Source of the DNA: Deltaproteobacteria bacterium | Lineage (GTDB): Bacteria > Bdellovibrionota_C > UBA2361 > JAFLCA01 | Assembly (NCBI GenBank): GCA_017302875.1 | Contig: JAFLCA010000010.1 | Location: forward strand, 1 to 40,008 | Length of the DNA stretch: 40,008 nt | Direction: 5' to 3' | Shown here: piece after piece, positions 25,762-33,992 of the stretch | Numbering within the stretch: the stretch's first letter is position 1 | Layout: each line of letters starts with the position of its first letter | The notes under the pieces: model-generated | Databases searched by the model: none | Seen by the model: only the letters and a program-made list of their open reading frames with translations | What the model was told of the DNA's origin: nothing | Made by a program: the position numbers and the translations under genes

Positions 25762-26153
25762 AACGTTTGGAGGACTATATGGAGTCATGCTTGGCAAGCG
25801 AAGAGGTCTACATCTTCGGTTCGGAAACCGAAACACCAGAGGCGCCTCCGGCGCCTACGAAACCTGCGGCACCCCCGCAGCCCGAGCCCGTCCGCGTGCC
25901 TCCGCCGCAACCTTTGCCTGGGCCGCAGCGCGAGCCCGAGCGAGTGCCTATGCCGGGGCAGCCGCCATCGCCCTCTCCGTATGAGCCGCCTCGTCCACAG
26001 CGTTTGCCTCTGCCGTTACCCTTGCGGCCGGTATGTGGAGTCAGCATGGAAGTGGGGGAATTTAGTGGCAGCACCCGCCTCGTAGAGTATGACGGCGATA
26101 TCGACTCCTTGACGATGCCCGATCTCGAAGCTCTCGTGCGGGAAGCTGAATAG
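25758..26153 (+). CDS. Proline-rich small protein, 131 residues
   Basis: The protein has a short acidic N-terminal helix (MKRLEDYMESCLASEEVYIF). A ~65-residue Pro-rich tract with Pro-Glu/Pro-Gln/Pro-Leu repeats follows (for example PAPTKPAAPPQPEPVRVPPP). The acidic C-terminal part contains CGVSMEVGEFSGSTRLVEYD and ends LPDLEALVREAE-like (MPDLEALVREAE). No signal peptide is seen. ATGA overlap with the preceding 912-residue gene indicates translational coupling, so it may be an adaptor for that protein. The Pro tract could be compositional, but both flanks are ordinary coding sequence and the frame ends cleanly. Function unknown. Confidence 0.68.
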   Translation: MKRLEDYMESCLASEEVYIFGSETETPEAPPAPTKPAAPPQPEPVRVPPPQPLPGPQREPERVPMPGQPPSPSPYEPPRPQRLPLPLPLRPVCGVSMEVGEFSGSTRLVEYDGDIDSLTMPDLEALVREAE

Positions 26154-26154
26154 C

Positions 26155-26169
26155 TCGAAGCTGCTTCGA
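26155..26169. repeat. Hairpin between convergent genes
   Basis: TCGAAG-CTG-CTTCGA forms a perfect 6-bp stem in the 22-bp gap between the proline-rich gene and mlaD. There is no T tract, so its role as a terminator is doubtful. Confidence 0.35.
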
Positions 26170-26175
26170 AGTGGA

Positions 26176-27240
26176 CTACTTATCGAGGGAGTTGCGGATG
26201 GCCTGACGCAACAAGAAGCTGCGTTTTGCTCCATCCGTAACTTCAACGAGATTGTCATAGAGCTGAGAATCTACGAGCAGAGCTCCAATGGTGCCTGAGC
26301 CGCGGGCTAATGCCTCTGATGCCACATTCAAGTTCGTAATAGTCTCGTTGAGCTTGACCAACAATTGATCAAAGCCCTCGGGGGACTTTGCGTACACCAA
26401 GTCATGCAGTACGCCATCTCCATCTTTGATTTCCGTAACCACACCATTGAGGGATTCGGAAAGCGTAGAGATTGTTTTTGCAGCATCGGCGAATGTCTTA
26501 AGACTCTCCGCGCCATTCTCATCATAGACGAGAGCATGCAAGAGACCCTTGCCGTCTTTGACTTTACTGCTCACTTCGCGCATCGACTCGGAAGCCGCCT
26601 TGATGTCATTCATGATCTCGTCGCCGTCTTTCTTCGAAAATACCAGGCGATGCAGTAATCCTTTGCCGTCTTCAATCTCTTTGGCGAGCGAGCCCAGACT
26701 CTTGATGCCGCTGCTCAGTGACGTGATGGTTTCTTTGTCGAAATTTTTGAGGAAATCTTTCAAAGCTTCGGTAATTTCGACACTGTTATCCACGATATTA
26801 TTTGCCTTGGCGAGAATTTCCGTCATGTCACTGGCGTCGCGGCTGCTCAGTTTTGAGCCCGGGGACAGCGGAGCTGCTTTTGGCGATGCCGAAGATAAAC
26901 TTAAGAACTTATCGCCCAGCAAACCTTGGGTCTGAATTGAAACTTCGACGCCGTCTGTTATGCGGTCAAGGTAGTTGTCATTTACAAGGAAGCTCACTTC
27001 AACTCGCCCATCTGCCGAGTCCGGTTCGAAGCCAAAGCCCGAAACCCGTCCCACTGAAATGCCGCCGAGGCGTACCGGCGCGCCCTTCGAAAGGCCCTGA
27101 ATGTCTTTGAAGGAAGTCTTGAATTCCTCCTGTTTGGCGAATACCTGTCGCTCTTGACCAAGAATCCAAATACTCAGCGCAAAAAGCGTGAGCGTAATCA
27201 GGATGAATATTCCCGCATGCAATTCGTTTTGCGCTTTCAT
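26176..27240 (-). CDS. mlaD: MlaD/MCE-domain substrate-binding protein with repeated tail
   Basis: MCE proteins bind phospholipid in the periplasm as part of an ABC transporter that moves lipid between the membranes. The product is 354 residues, with an N-terminal membrane anchor (IFILITLTLFALSIWIL, 11-27). An MCE domain follows at about 38-118 (GAPVRLGGISVGRV, VSIQTQGLLGDKFLSLS). A long helical tail has three near-copies of a motif at residues 188, 227 and 270 (EDGKGLLHRLVF, KDGKGLLHALVY, KDGDGVLHDLVY), and a fainter fourth at about 312 (RGSGTIGALLVDSQ). The ~40-residue period is unusual compared with the ~180-residue E. coli MlaD. It is the last gene of the operon with mlaF and mlaE. Confidence 0.92.
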   Translation of the reverse strand: MKAQNELHAGIFILITLTLFALSIWILGQERQVFAKQEEFKTSFKDIQGLSKGAPVRLGGISVGRVSGFGFEPDSADGRVEVSFLVNDNYLDRITDGVEVSIQTQGLLGDKFLSLSSASPKAAPLSPGSKLSSRDASDMTEILAKANNIVDNSVEITEALKDFLKNFDKETITSLSSGIKSLGSLAKEIEDGKGLLHRLVFSKKDGDEIMNDIKAASESMREVSSKVKDGKGLLHALVYDENGAESLKTFADAAKTISTLSESLNGVVTEIKDGDGVLHDLVYAKSPEGFDQLLVKLNETITNLNVASEALARGSGTIGALLVDSQLYDNLVEVTDGAKRSFLLRQAIRNSLDK

Positions 27241-27261
27241 AATGTAGAGATATCAGCTCCC

Positions 27262-28008
27262 TTATTCATCCTTCCAATTTCCCCGTATGAAATCAATGGC
27301 TTCCTGGTTATGCGCCGCCAGTTCTCGGGCCGGGCCGTCCGCCACCACTTGCCCGTCATGCAGCAGAATCCAGCGCTCCGAGATTCGCGTAGCGCTCTCA
27401 ATGTCGTGCGTGACCGCAATCGTTGTCATTCCAAACTTTTCATTCATGCACACAATCAAATCGTCAATCAGACGCTTCGACGTGGGATCCAGCCCGGTGG
27501 TCGGCTCATCGAGCAACATGATGCGTGGAGAGGTCGCCAGCGCACGCGCGAGTCCTACGCGCTTCTTCTGTCCTCCCGAGAGCTGAGGTGGAAATTTCTG
27601 CTCGATGCCGGGTAAATTAATCATTTCAAGTAAGGAGCGCACTTTTTCGGCGATGAAATCCTCGTCCTCGGTTCCGGTCTCCCGAAGTCCGTAAGCGATG
27701 TTCTCGTAAATGCTGAGTGAATCGAAGAGTGCCGCACCCTGAAAAAGCATTCCTACCTGCATCCTAAGTTTTCGCAGCTCGTACTCCGGCTTGTCGCGCA
27801 AGGATTGGCCAAGAACCATGACTTCACCTGAAGTGGGGGCCAGCAGTCCTATGATACTTTTAAGGATGAGCGTTTTTCCCGTTCCGCTCGGTCCCATCAC
27901 GGTGACGGTTTCTCCGGCCGTAACCTTGAAGCTTATATCGCGGTGCACGACCGTGGGGCCGAACCTGATTCCGACATGCGAGAGCTCTATGACTGGAGAT
28001 TCGCTCAT
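27262..28008 (-). CDS. mlaF: Phospholipid ABC transporter ATPase MlaF
   Basis: This is the ATPase of the Mla lipid transporter at the inner-membrane cytoplasmic face. The 248-residue product has Walker A GPSGTGKT, Q-loop MLFQGAALFDSLSIYENIAY, signature LSGGQKKRVGLARALA, Walker B IMLLDEPTTGLD and H-loop VTHD. The ATG at 28008 is 7 nt past the mlaE stop, with GGAG immediately before it; the frame is open to 28062 inside mlaE, but MSESPVIELSHV matches the normal family start. The MLFQGAALFDSL region is typical of MlaF-type ATPases rather than FtsE. Confidence 0.95.
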   Translation of the reverse strand: MSESPVIELSHVGIRFGPTVVHRDISFKVTAGETVTVMGPSGTGKTLILKSIIGLLAPTSGEVMVLGQSLRDKPEYELRKLRMQVGMLFQGAALFDSLSIYENIAYGLRETGTEDEDFIAEKVRSLLEMINLPGIEQKFPPQLSGGQKKRVGLARALATSPRIMLLDEPTTGLDPTSKRLIDDLIVCMNEKFGMTTIAVTHDIESATRISERWILLHDGQVVADGPARELAAHNQEAIDFIRGNWKDE

Positions 28009-28015
28009 GCTCCGC

Positions 28016-28771
28016 TTAGCCAAAAAGAATGAGAAGTTTCGTGATAAAAAAATCCGAAACAAAAATGACGATCGAGGCGGTTACCACCGCCGCGGTCGTC
28101 GTTAAACCGACACCCTCTGTGCCTCCGCGAGAGCGCAGGCCCTTGAAGCAAGCAATCGATACCAAGAAGAATCCGAAGCACATGCTCTTGAAGAGCCCGT
28201 CGAATACGTCTCGAATGAGAAGGGTGTACATCAGCGAGCGATAGTAACGATGCGCCGTGATATCAAGCTCATATACCGCCACCATTGCTCCGCCCCACAT
28301 GCCGACGATGTTTGCGATTACGGCCAAGAGGGGCAAGACGATCATGGCAGCTAGGATTCGAGGGCTGACGAGCTTCCGAATCGGATTTGCGCCCAGTGCG
28401 CGAATGGCATCGACTTGCTCAGTCGCAACCATCGATGCAATTTCTGCCGCGATCCCGGCACCGACGCGCCCGGAAAGCATCAAGGCGGTGAGTACGGGTC
28501 CTAACTCACGAACGAGCCCCAGCCCGACGACATTACCGACGTAATTCTTCGCTCCGAAGCGCTGTAAGCCATAGGCCGTTTGCAGTGCCAGTACCATTCC
28601 GGTAAAGCCAGCGGTCAAAATTACGATGGGGATGGAGTTGGAACCCATTTTCACAATCTGTCGCGAAAGTTCCTGAACGTTCACGCCATGCGTCGCGATA
28701 TCCCGACATACTTCGAAGATCATGTTGCCGTAGGCGCCGAGCGCCTCGATGTTTTTTCGGAGCTGTTTCAC
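28016..28771 (-). CDS. mlaE: Phospholipid ABC transporter permease MlaE
   Basis: MlaE is the inner-membrane permease of the Mla lipid transport system. The 251-residue product has the family features: VILTAGFTGMVLALQTAYGL early, the conserved GLVRELGPVLTALMLSGRVG and AGIAAEIASMVATEQVDAIR (the coupling region), ALGANPIRKLVSPRILAAMI, and C-terminal helices ending FFITKLLILFG. The GTG start at 28771 overlaps the stop of the upstream lipoprotein gene by 4 nt, so the operon order is lipoprotein, mlaE, mlaF, mlaD. Confidence 0.95.
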   Translation of the reverse strand: MKQLRKNIEALGAYGNMIFEVCRDIATHGVNVQELSRQIVKMGSNSIPIVILTAGFTGMVLALQTAYGLQRFGAKNYVGNVVGLGLVRELGPVLTALMLSGRVGAGIAAEIASMVATEQVDAIRALGANPIRKLVSPRILAAMIVLPLLAVIANIVGMWGGAMVAVYELDITAHRYYRSLMYTLLIRDVFDGLFKSMCFGFFLVSIACFKGLRSRGGTEGVGLTTTAAVVTASIVIFVSDFFITKLLILFG

Positions 28772-29307
28772 GGCTGCTCCGTTACGGACTGAAAATGTTC
28801 GGCGAGGAAGCGAGCCAAATCTTGGTCGCTAGCGAGGAGGCTTGCGTTCGCGCCAGAGTCTTGATCGACTGAGCTGCGCCAAAGCACGAAATCAAACAAA
28901 CAACTCTGATCGGGAACTGTATAGGTGAGAAGGTCGAGCGCATGATTTTCGAGCCTTGCTCGAACGTGGGTGCGCAGAGCATGCGTGTCGTTCAGAGATA
29001 TCTCGTTCTGACTCACGATCTTGATATCCTTCATGCCCACCAAGAGTTGCCGAGTCGAAACAAGGGCTGAGCGAGATTTTTTATTCTCGCAGTCCTTTAT
29101 AGCGGTCATGTAGGTCCTGCCGGCCGCATCCCTGCTGATCTCATATACGTACGGAGCAGCTAGGATTTCCTTCCAGCCGCTCTCCGAGGCTTCGCGAAGC
29201 CTGAGTGAGGTACTTGATGGGGGTGCAAAGACAGAGCAAGATGAAAGCGCAAGAACAACGCTTGTCCCGAATAGCAGCTCTGAAAGATAATGTCGGATAG
29301 GGAACAT
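28768..29307 (-). CDS. Putative lipoprotein, first gene of the mla operon
   Basis: From ATG 29307 the product is 179 residues with a lipoprotein signal: SVVLALSSC, cleavage before Cys, then SVFAPPSS. The mature part has short conserved-looking blocks (YVYEISRDAAGRTYM, RQLLVGMKDIKIV) and two further Cys. It does not look like MlaA, LptE or the PqiC/ABC-auxiliary lipoprotein family in any way I can see. Translational coupling by GTGA overlap to mlaE implies a role with the transporter, perhaps as an outer- or inner-membrane anchored partner. An upstream in-frame extension to 29388 would overlap ftsE on the other strand and is unlikely. Confidence 0.72.
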   Translation of the reverse strand: MFPIRHYLSELLFGTSVVLALSSCSVFAPPSSTSLRLREASESGWKEILAAPYVYEISRDAAGRTYMTAIKDCENKKSRSALVSTRQLLVGMKDIKIVSQNEISLNDTHALRTHVRARLENHALDLLTYTVPDQSCLFDFVLWRSSVDQDSGANASLLASDQDLARFLAEHFQSVTEQP

Positions 29308-29351
29308 GCGATGTTCTAAAGGAAGAAAAAGCAGTCCTTTTATAGCCTTAA

Positions 29352-30032
29352 ATGATTCACCTACACAACGTCTATAAGACCTATCCACCCGACCAGAACG
29401 CTTTGAAGGGGCTCGATCTGGACGTGAAAGCCGGAGATTTTATCTTCATCGCGGGCGCCAGCGGAGCGGGCAAATCTACTCTTCTGAAGTTGCTTTTCGG
29501 AGCGGAGACCCCTTCAAAAGGTGAGGTGGTTATCGGAGGGAGGAACCTCTCGTCAATCGATCGTGACGGCATTGCGCATTTACGCCGTGAGATAGGAGTC
29601 ATTTTTCAGGACTATAAGCTTTTGCCGCGGCGCACCGTGGCTGACAATGTTGCTTTTGGGTTGGAGGTACTCGGCATTAAAGAGTCCGAGCGCAAGCGTC
29701 TGGCACTATCGCTTCTCAAATCAATCGGGCTTGAAGATCGCGGAGACGCCTTGCCGCTCACACTCTCTGGTGGTGAGCAGCAACGTGTCTCGATCGCGCG
29801 GGCTCTTATACATCAACCCCGTCTTATTCTGGCGGACGAGCCGACGGGGAATCTTGACCCGGATATGACTCGCGTCGTTTTCGATCTTTTACTCGAGGCC
29901 AACGCTGCAGGTGTTACCGTGCTCGTTGCTACCCACAATCTCGCTATCATCGAAGAGCTTAATCTGCGCACGGTAGTTCTTGATCGCGGGAAGATTATCG
30001 GGGATTTCCAGAGCCCGCGGGGTATCGCATGA
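29352..30032 (+). CDS. ftsE: Cell division ATP-binding protein FtsE
   Basis: FtsE is the ABC-type ATPase partner of FtsX in the divisome, driving periplasmic activation of cell-wall hydrolases. The 226-residue product has Walker A GASGAGKS, Q-loop VIFQDYKLLP (typical of FtsE), signature LSGGEQQRVSIARAL, Walker B LILADEPTGNLD and H-loop ATHN. It starts at 29352, only 44 bp from the divergent lipoprotein gene; the AT-rich gap must hold both promoters. No clear ribosome site precedes the ATG. Its stop overlaps the ftsX ATG by 4 nt. Confidence 0.96.
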   Translation: MIHLHNVYKTYPPDQNALKGLDLDVKAGDFIFIAGASGAGKSTLLKLLFGAETPSKGEVVIGGRNLSSIDRDGIAHLRREIGVIFQDYKLLPRRTVADNVAFGLEVLGIKESERKRLALSLLKSIGLEDRGDALPLTLSGGEQQRVSIARALIHQPRLILADEPTGNLDPDMTRVVFDLLLEANAAGVTVLVATHNLAIIEELNLRTVVLDRGKIIGDFQSPRGIA

Positions 30033-31024
30033 ACCGCGATAACACTAAGAAGCGCGGCTCGTCGGCGTCGGCGGCTGGACTTAAGGCCATCTGGGAAAGC
30101 GCTGCGGGATTGCCGAAGCTCTCGCGCGGCGGAATGTTCCAGCATTTAGCGGGTCGCGCGCTGACGAATGTGGTGCGCGCTCCACTAACTTCGCTTCTGA
30201 CTACCGTTACTATAGCGATTGCCCTGTTTATGTTTGCCGCCTTCATTTTGGCGGTGGAGAATATCAAGCACTCGGTGGCCTCGACGCAGCAGGAACTCAC
30301 GACCTCGCTGTACCTGAAGGACGAGGTAAGTGAGCAGAGCGCGCGTCAGCTGCTTCAGGAACTAACGGCTCGTGCGGGGGTTGAGTCTGCGCATTTAATC
30401 AGTAAGGAGGAAGCGCTTAAGCAATTCCGTGCTGCCTTAGCTGAGCAATCGTTTATCCTCGAAGGGTTGGAGCGTTCGAATCCATTGCCGCTCACGATTG
30501 AGGTGCGTTTTTCGCCGCAAGCGGCGAGCGAGAGCGTTTTTGCCGCCTTCGCTTCTCAGTATCAGTCGCATCCTGCTGTTGATTACGTTCAGTACAGCCA
30601 AGGTTTGCTGCAGCAAGTGGGTGCCGTTGTGCACGCAGTGCGTTGGGGCGGCGCAGCTGCCACTCTTATCATGTTGCTCGTAACGGGATTCATTATCTCG
30701 AATACTATCAAGCTGGCTCTCTATTCCCATCGAGAAGAGATTGAAATCATGCGCCTCGTCGGTGCTACAGATTGGTTCGTGCGTTCGCCGTACCTTATTG
30801 AGGGAGTCGTGCAAGGTTTTGTCGGCAGCCTGTTGGGTTTGGCAGTTCTGTATTCGGTGTTTCTCGGTCTTCGAAATCTGCTCGCGCAGTCGCAGCTTCT
30901 TCAGCTCATAGTGCCGGAACTCTCATTCCTTTCTGGTGGATGGTGCGTGCTGGTTGTTCTGACCGGTGTCGTTGTTGGGCTAGGGGGGAGTTTCCTTTCC
31001 GTGCGGAGGTTCTCAGTCGAGTGA
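30029..31024 (+). CDS. ftsX: Cell division protein FtsX
   Basis: FtsX is the four-span inner-membrane partner of FtsE that recruits and activates hydrolase regulators. The 331-residue product has a charged N terminus, a first span at about 55-75 (LTTVTIAIALFMFAAFILAV), and an extracellular PLD-type loop (YLKDEVSEQSARQLLQEL, VESAHLISKEEALKQF). Three C-terminal spans flank the conserved REEIEIMRLVGATDWFVRSPYLIEG. It ends with 4 nt overlap into the EnvC-like gene, so ftsE-ftsX-envC-like form one coupled operon. Confidence 0.95.
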   Translation: MNRDNTKKRGSSASAAGLKAIWESAAGLPKLSRGGMFQHLAGRALTNVVRAPLTSLLTTVTIAIALFMFAAFILAVENIKHSVASTQQELTTSLYLKDEVSEQSARQLLQELTARAGVESAHLISKEEALKQFRAALAEQSFILEGLERSNPLPLTIEVRFSPQAASESVFAAFASQYQSHPAVDYVQYSQGLLQQVGAVVHAVRWGGAAATLIMLLVTGFIISNTIKLALYSHREEIEIMRLVGATDWFVRSPYLIEGVVQGFVGSLLGLAVLYSVFLGLRNLLAQSQLLQLIVPELSFLSGGWCVLVVLTGVVVGLGGSFLSVRRFSVE

Positions 31025-32211
31025 AGCTGAAACGCTCGATTGTTCTCCTAATCGCGCTCCTGTGCGTAGTGCTGCCTTCGTACTCTTATGGACAAGAAGA
31101 GCTGACGGCCCGCTTACAAGAGCTTGATCAAGAGATTGAGGCAACGCGGCGCAATCTTGAGGAAATATCACAGCGCCAGGCTTCGTTGGAAAGCGAACTA
31201 AAGAGCCTATCGCAGCAAGTAGCGGCACTGCAGGCGCAGGGGGTAGAAGTTGAAGCGGAACTGCAACGCCGTAGCGATCAGCGTGACGAGCTCGACAGGG
31301 AAATTCAGGCGACGGATTCGCAGATACTTCAACTCGAAGGCCTTTATAAAAAGCGGGTGCGTGCGCTCTATGTATATGGCGGTCGAGCCGGTCTTGACCA
31401 AATCGCGCATGCCGACAATCAGCCGATGCTTATTCGTAGCGCCTACTTCCTTTCCAAAGTGAGGGCCTTTGATGCAGCTATTTTGAAGAAGATTGCTCAG
31501 GCGCAGGCCCTGGCGCGGGCGCAGCGGCTCGAACTCGATGAAGTGCTGCGAATACAACAAGAACTCAAACAAAAAGTTGAGTTGCAGCGTGAGCAACTTG
31601 CCAAACGCCAAGTCGAACGGCAGGCACTGAATTCTCAACTTAAAAAAGAGCGTACCAAGCGCGAGAGCGTTCTGGCCGGCATGCGAGCACAGGCCCTGAG
31701 GCTTGAGACCGTACTCGCCTCTTTGACGAATGCCGGAGAAGCTCCCGAACCGAAGCCCGCGAAAAAGAAGCGGGCTCAGCCGAAGTCGGGAGGCTTCAGT
31801 TCTTTCGAGGGACCGGGCTTGCTACCGTATAAAGGGGCGCTAGCTTTACCTGCGCCTGGAACAATCGTTCGCTCTTTTGGCCGAAAATCTGAGGGCGGGG
31901 CGGCGCTCCGCAAGGGGATTGAGATAGCGACGAGGGATACCTCCGAGGTTGCTGCGGTCGCTCCCGGGCGAGTTCTGTTCGTGGGGCGCATGCCTGAGCT
32001 TAATTCTGTGGTTATCATCGACCATGGGAAGCGCTATTACAGTCTTTACGGACGCCTCACCGAAATTTCCCTAGAAGTCGGTGATGAAGTCGAAAAAGGT
32101 GACACGATTGGCAAAACTTCGGATCCAAAAGTCCTTTCGCCGAATCTCTACTTCGAGATACGAAGCGCAGGGCTAGCCATCGACCCGCAGTCTTTTTTCG
32201 AGAAAAGCTGA
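31021..32211 (+). CDS. EnvC-like murein hydrolase activator with degenerate LytM domain
   Basis: EnvC-type proteins are periplasmic coiled-coil activators of amidases, held by FtsX. The product is 396 residues from GTG 31021 (overlapping the ftsX stop by 4 nt), with a signal peptide (SIVLLIALLCVVLPSYSYG-Q). A long coiled coil follows (about residues 25-240), then a linker rich in Lys/Pro and a LytM/M23 domain of about 110 residues. Catalytic M23 enzymes have HxxxD and HxH zinc ligands. Here the first motif reads LRKGIEIA (His to Arg, Asp to Glu) and the second NLYFE (both His lost), so the domain is almost certainly inactive as a hydrolase. The gene is followed by ctpA. The upstream in-frame frame to 30940 is inside ftsX. 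Confidence 0.92.
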   Translation: MKLKRSIVLLIALLCVVLPSYSYGQEELTARLQELDQEIEATRRNLEEISQRQASLESELKSLSQQVAALQAQGVEVEAELQRRSDQRDELDREIQATDSQILQLEGLYKKRVRALYVYGGRAGLDQIAHADNQPMLIRSAYFLSKVRAFDAAILKKIAQAQALARAQRLELDEVLRIQQELKQKVELQREQLAKRQVERQALNSQLKKERTKRESVLAGMRAQALRLETVLASLTNAGEAPEPKPAKKKRAQPKSGGFSSFEGPGLLPYKGALALPAPGTIVRSFGRKSEGGAALRKGIEIATRDTSEVAAVAPGRVLFVGRMPELNSVVIIDHGKRYYSLYGRLTEISLEVGDEVEKGDTIGKTSDPKVLSPNLYFEIRSAGLAIDPQSFFEKS

Positions 32212-32229
32212 GGTTTTGACTGGCAAGGC

Positions 32230-32258
32230 TTGAACGGCCTCTATTCTGCTGCTATCCT
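32230..32258 (+). promoter_or_regulatory. Probable ctpA promoter
   Basis: TTGAAC (32230-32235), 17-nt spacer, TATCCT (32253-32258) lie in the 77-bp gap before ctpA. It suggests ctpA can be expressed apart from ftsEX. Confidence 0.5.
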
Positions 32259-32288
32259 ATCAGTAACACTCGATTTTTGATCTAACCC

Positions 32289-33731
32289 ATGTCGAAGTTG
32301 AAACTTAGCCCCGAGCGCTTTTGGATGATGGTGGCGCTCGTTCTGGCAATCGCCTTATTCGTGGGTGGGCGAAGTCTCCCGGTCGTCGACGCTCGAGAGA
32401 AGGGCTCGACCAGCCTATACGAAGATCTCAAAGTATTCACCGATGTCCTCGCGATTGTCCGTCGTGACTACGTAAAGGAAGTCGATACCAAGCGCCTGGT
32501 CGAAGGTGCGATTAAGGGAATGCTGGCCACGCTTGATCCGCATTCCGGGTACCTCGATCCTGACTTCTATCAGGATCTGCAAGTTCAAACGAAAGGTGAG
32601 TTCGGCGGTCTCGGAATCGAAATAACGATCAAAGACGGATTGCTGGTAGTGGTTGCGCCGATGGAAGGCTCTCCCGCTGAGAAGGTGGGAATCAAGGCTG
32701 GCGATGCAATTGTAAAAATTGAAGGCCGCTACACCAAAGAGTACTCGTTGGTCGACGCCGTTAAGAAACTGCGCGGGCCGAAGGGGAGTCCGATTGCAAT
32801 TTCTGTGATGCGAAAGGGTAGCCCTGATTTGCTCGACTTCACGATCGTTCGTGATGTGATTGAAGTGAAGAGCGTGCGCAGTCGCTATTTGGGTGACGGC
32901 TTCGGGTATGTGCGCATCAGTCAATTCATGGAAAAGACCTTCGATGATTTGAAGGCCGCTATCGATCGTCTCAATGCGCAGGCTCCGGGCGGGCATCTGC
33001 GCGGTCTTGTCTTGGATCTTAGAAATAATCCCGGTGGTTTGTTGACGCAGGCCATCAAGGTTAGCGATTTATTCTTGAATGAAGGCGTAATTGTCTATAC
33101 CGATGGGCGAGTAGAAGGGCAGAAACAAAAGTTCTTCGCTCATGCTCGAGATACCGAGCCGGCTTACCCGCTGATAGTGCTCGTGAACGGCGGCTCTGCT
33201 TCAGCTTCTGAAATTGTGGCAGGTGCTTTCCAAGATGCGGGACGCGACTTGATATTGGGCACGCAAACTTTTGGAAAAGGCTCTGTTCAGACCATCACTC
33301 CTTTAGAAAATAATGGCGCGATTACTCTGACCACCGCGCTGTACTATACCAAGAGTGGGCGTTCGATTCAGGTCACCGGTGTAAAACCGGATATCGAACT
33401 TGATAATCCTGTCGAGTTGAACGCCGATAAGAATCCGGATTCAAAAGGCGAGGGGACTGCTGCTCCTCGCTCGTTGCTGCGCGAAGGAGATCTGCCCGGT
33501 GCGATCACTAATCCGAATGGCGCCGAAGATGAAACTGGACTGAAGAAGATCAATAAGACCCCGACCATCCGTGGCGATTTGACGCAGATGAATCCGGAAA
33601 AAGAAAATCTGGATGAGTGGCTCAAGCGAGATTTGCAATTGCAGCGCGCATTGGAGCTTCTCAAGACCTTCAACATTTTCAAAGGTCCCAAGGAAGTCGC
33701 TGCCGCAGCTGTTGCCGCAGGGAAAAAGTAA
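32289..33731 (+). CDS. C-terminal processing peptidase CtpA, S41 family
   Basis: This is a periplasmic serine protease of the carboxy-terminal processing type. The 480-residue product has an N-terminal span/signal (about 10-28), an N-terminal helical part with GAIKGMLATLDPHSGYLDPD, and a PDZ domain at about 95-175 (GGLGIEITIKDGLLVVVAPM). The S41 protease core contains LDLRNNPGGLL, the nucleophile motif GGSASASEIVAGAF (catalytic Ser), and GTQTFGKGSVQ with the general-base Lys. The C-terminal 120 residues are low in conserved motifs. It follows the FtsEX-EnvC-like operon; Ctp proteases degrade or mature cell-wall hydrolases in other bacteria, so a role in septal wall turnover is plausible but inferred. 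Confidence 0.95.
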   Translation: MSKLKLSPERFWMMVALVLAIALFVGGRSLPVVDAREKGSTSLYEDLKVFTDVLAIVRRDYVKEVDTKRLVEGAIKGMLATLDPHSGYLDPDFYQDLQVQTKGEFGGLGIEITIKDGLLVVVAPMEGSPAEKVGIKAGDAIVKIEGRYTKEYSLVDAVKKLRGPKGSPIAISVMRKGSPDLLDFTIVRDVIEVKSVRSRYLGDGFGYVRISQFMEKTFDDLKAAIDRLNAQAPGGHLRGLVLDLRNNPGGLLTQAIKVSDLFLNEGVIVYTDGRVEGQKQKFFAHARDTEPAYPLIVLVNGGSASASEIVAGAFQDAGRDLILGTQTFGKGSVQTITPLENNGAITLTTALYYTKSGRSIQVTGVKPDIELDNPVELNADKNPDSKGEGTAAPRSLLREGDLPGAITNPNGAEDETGLKKINKTPTIRGDLTQMNPEKENLDEWLKRDLQLQRALELLKTFNIFKGPKEVAAAAVAAGKK

Positions 33732-33792
33732 CAAAAAGTTACCGGCCTCCCTCCACGCCCTTCAAGAATTCTTAGAATCGCTGTGAGTATAG

Positions 33793-33835
33793 GGGCTTAT
33801 GTCAATAAATCTTGTTTGATTGAATTATTAAGCCC
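33793..33835. repeat. Imperfect hairpin in the ctpA-tRNA gap
   Basis: GGGCTTA (33793-33799) pairs with TAAGCCC (33829-33835), and inside them TCAAT pairs with ATTGA. The intervening DNA is AT-rich. No T tract follows on either strand. A regulatory or small-RNA role is possible. Confidence 0.35.
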
Positions 33836-33992
33836 TGTTACTATTCCGTTTAGATTCTGAATAGGTAAATCTCGTAGAATGCAAAGAGCAGGCAGTAAGG
33901 GGCTCTTTAGGTTTTCCCTGGGTTGCTTTAGGTGGAAATTTACTGCGGTTTGAACGGCGTGGTGGTCGGACAAGTCGCTAGGGGGAACGGGA

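Noticed and set aside
25880-26040. Proline-rich tract as a short tandem repeat or CRISPR-like array
   Set aside because: The repeats are at protein level only, with irregular DNA spacing, and the frame is maintained on both sides.
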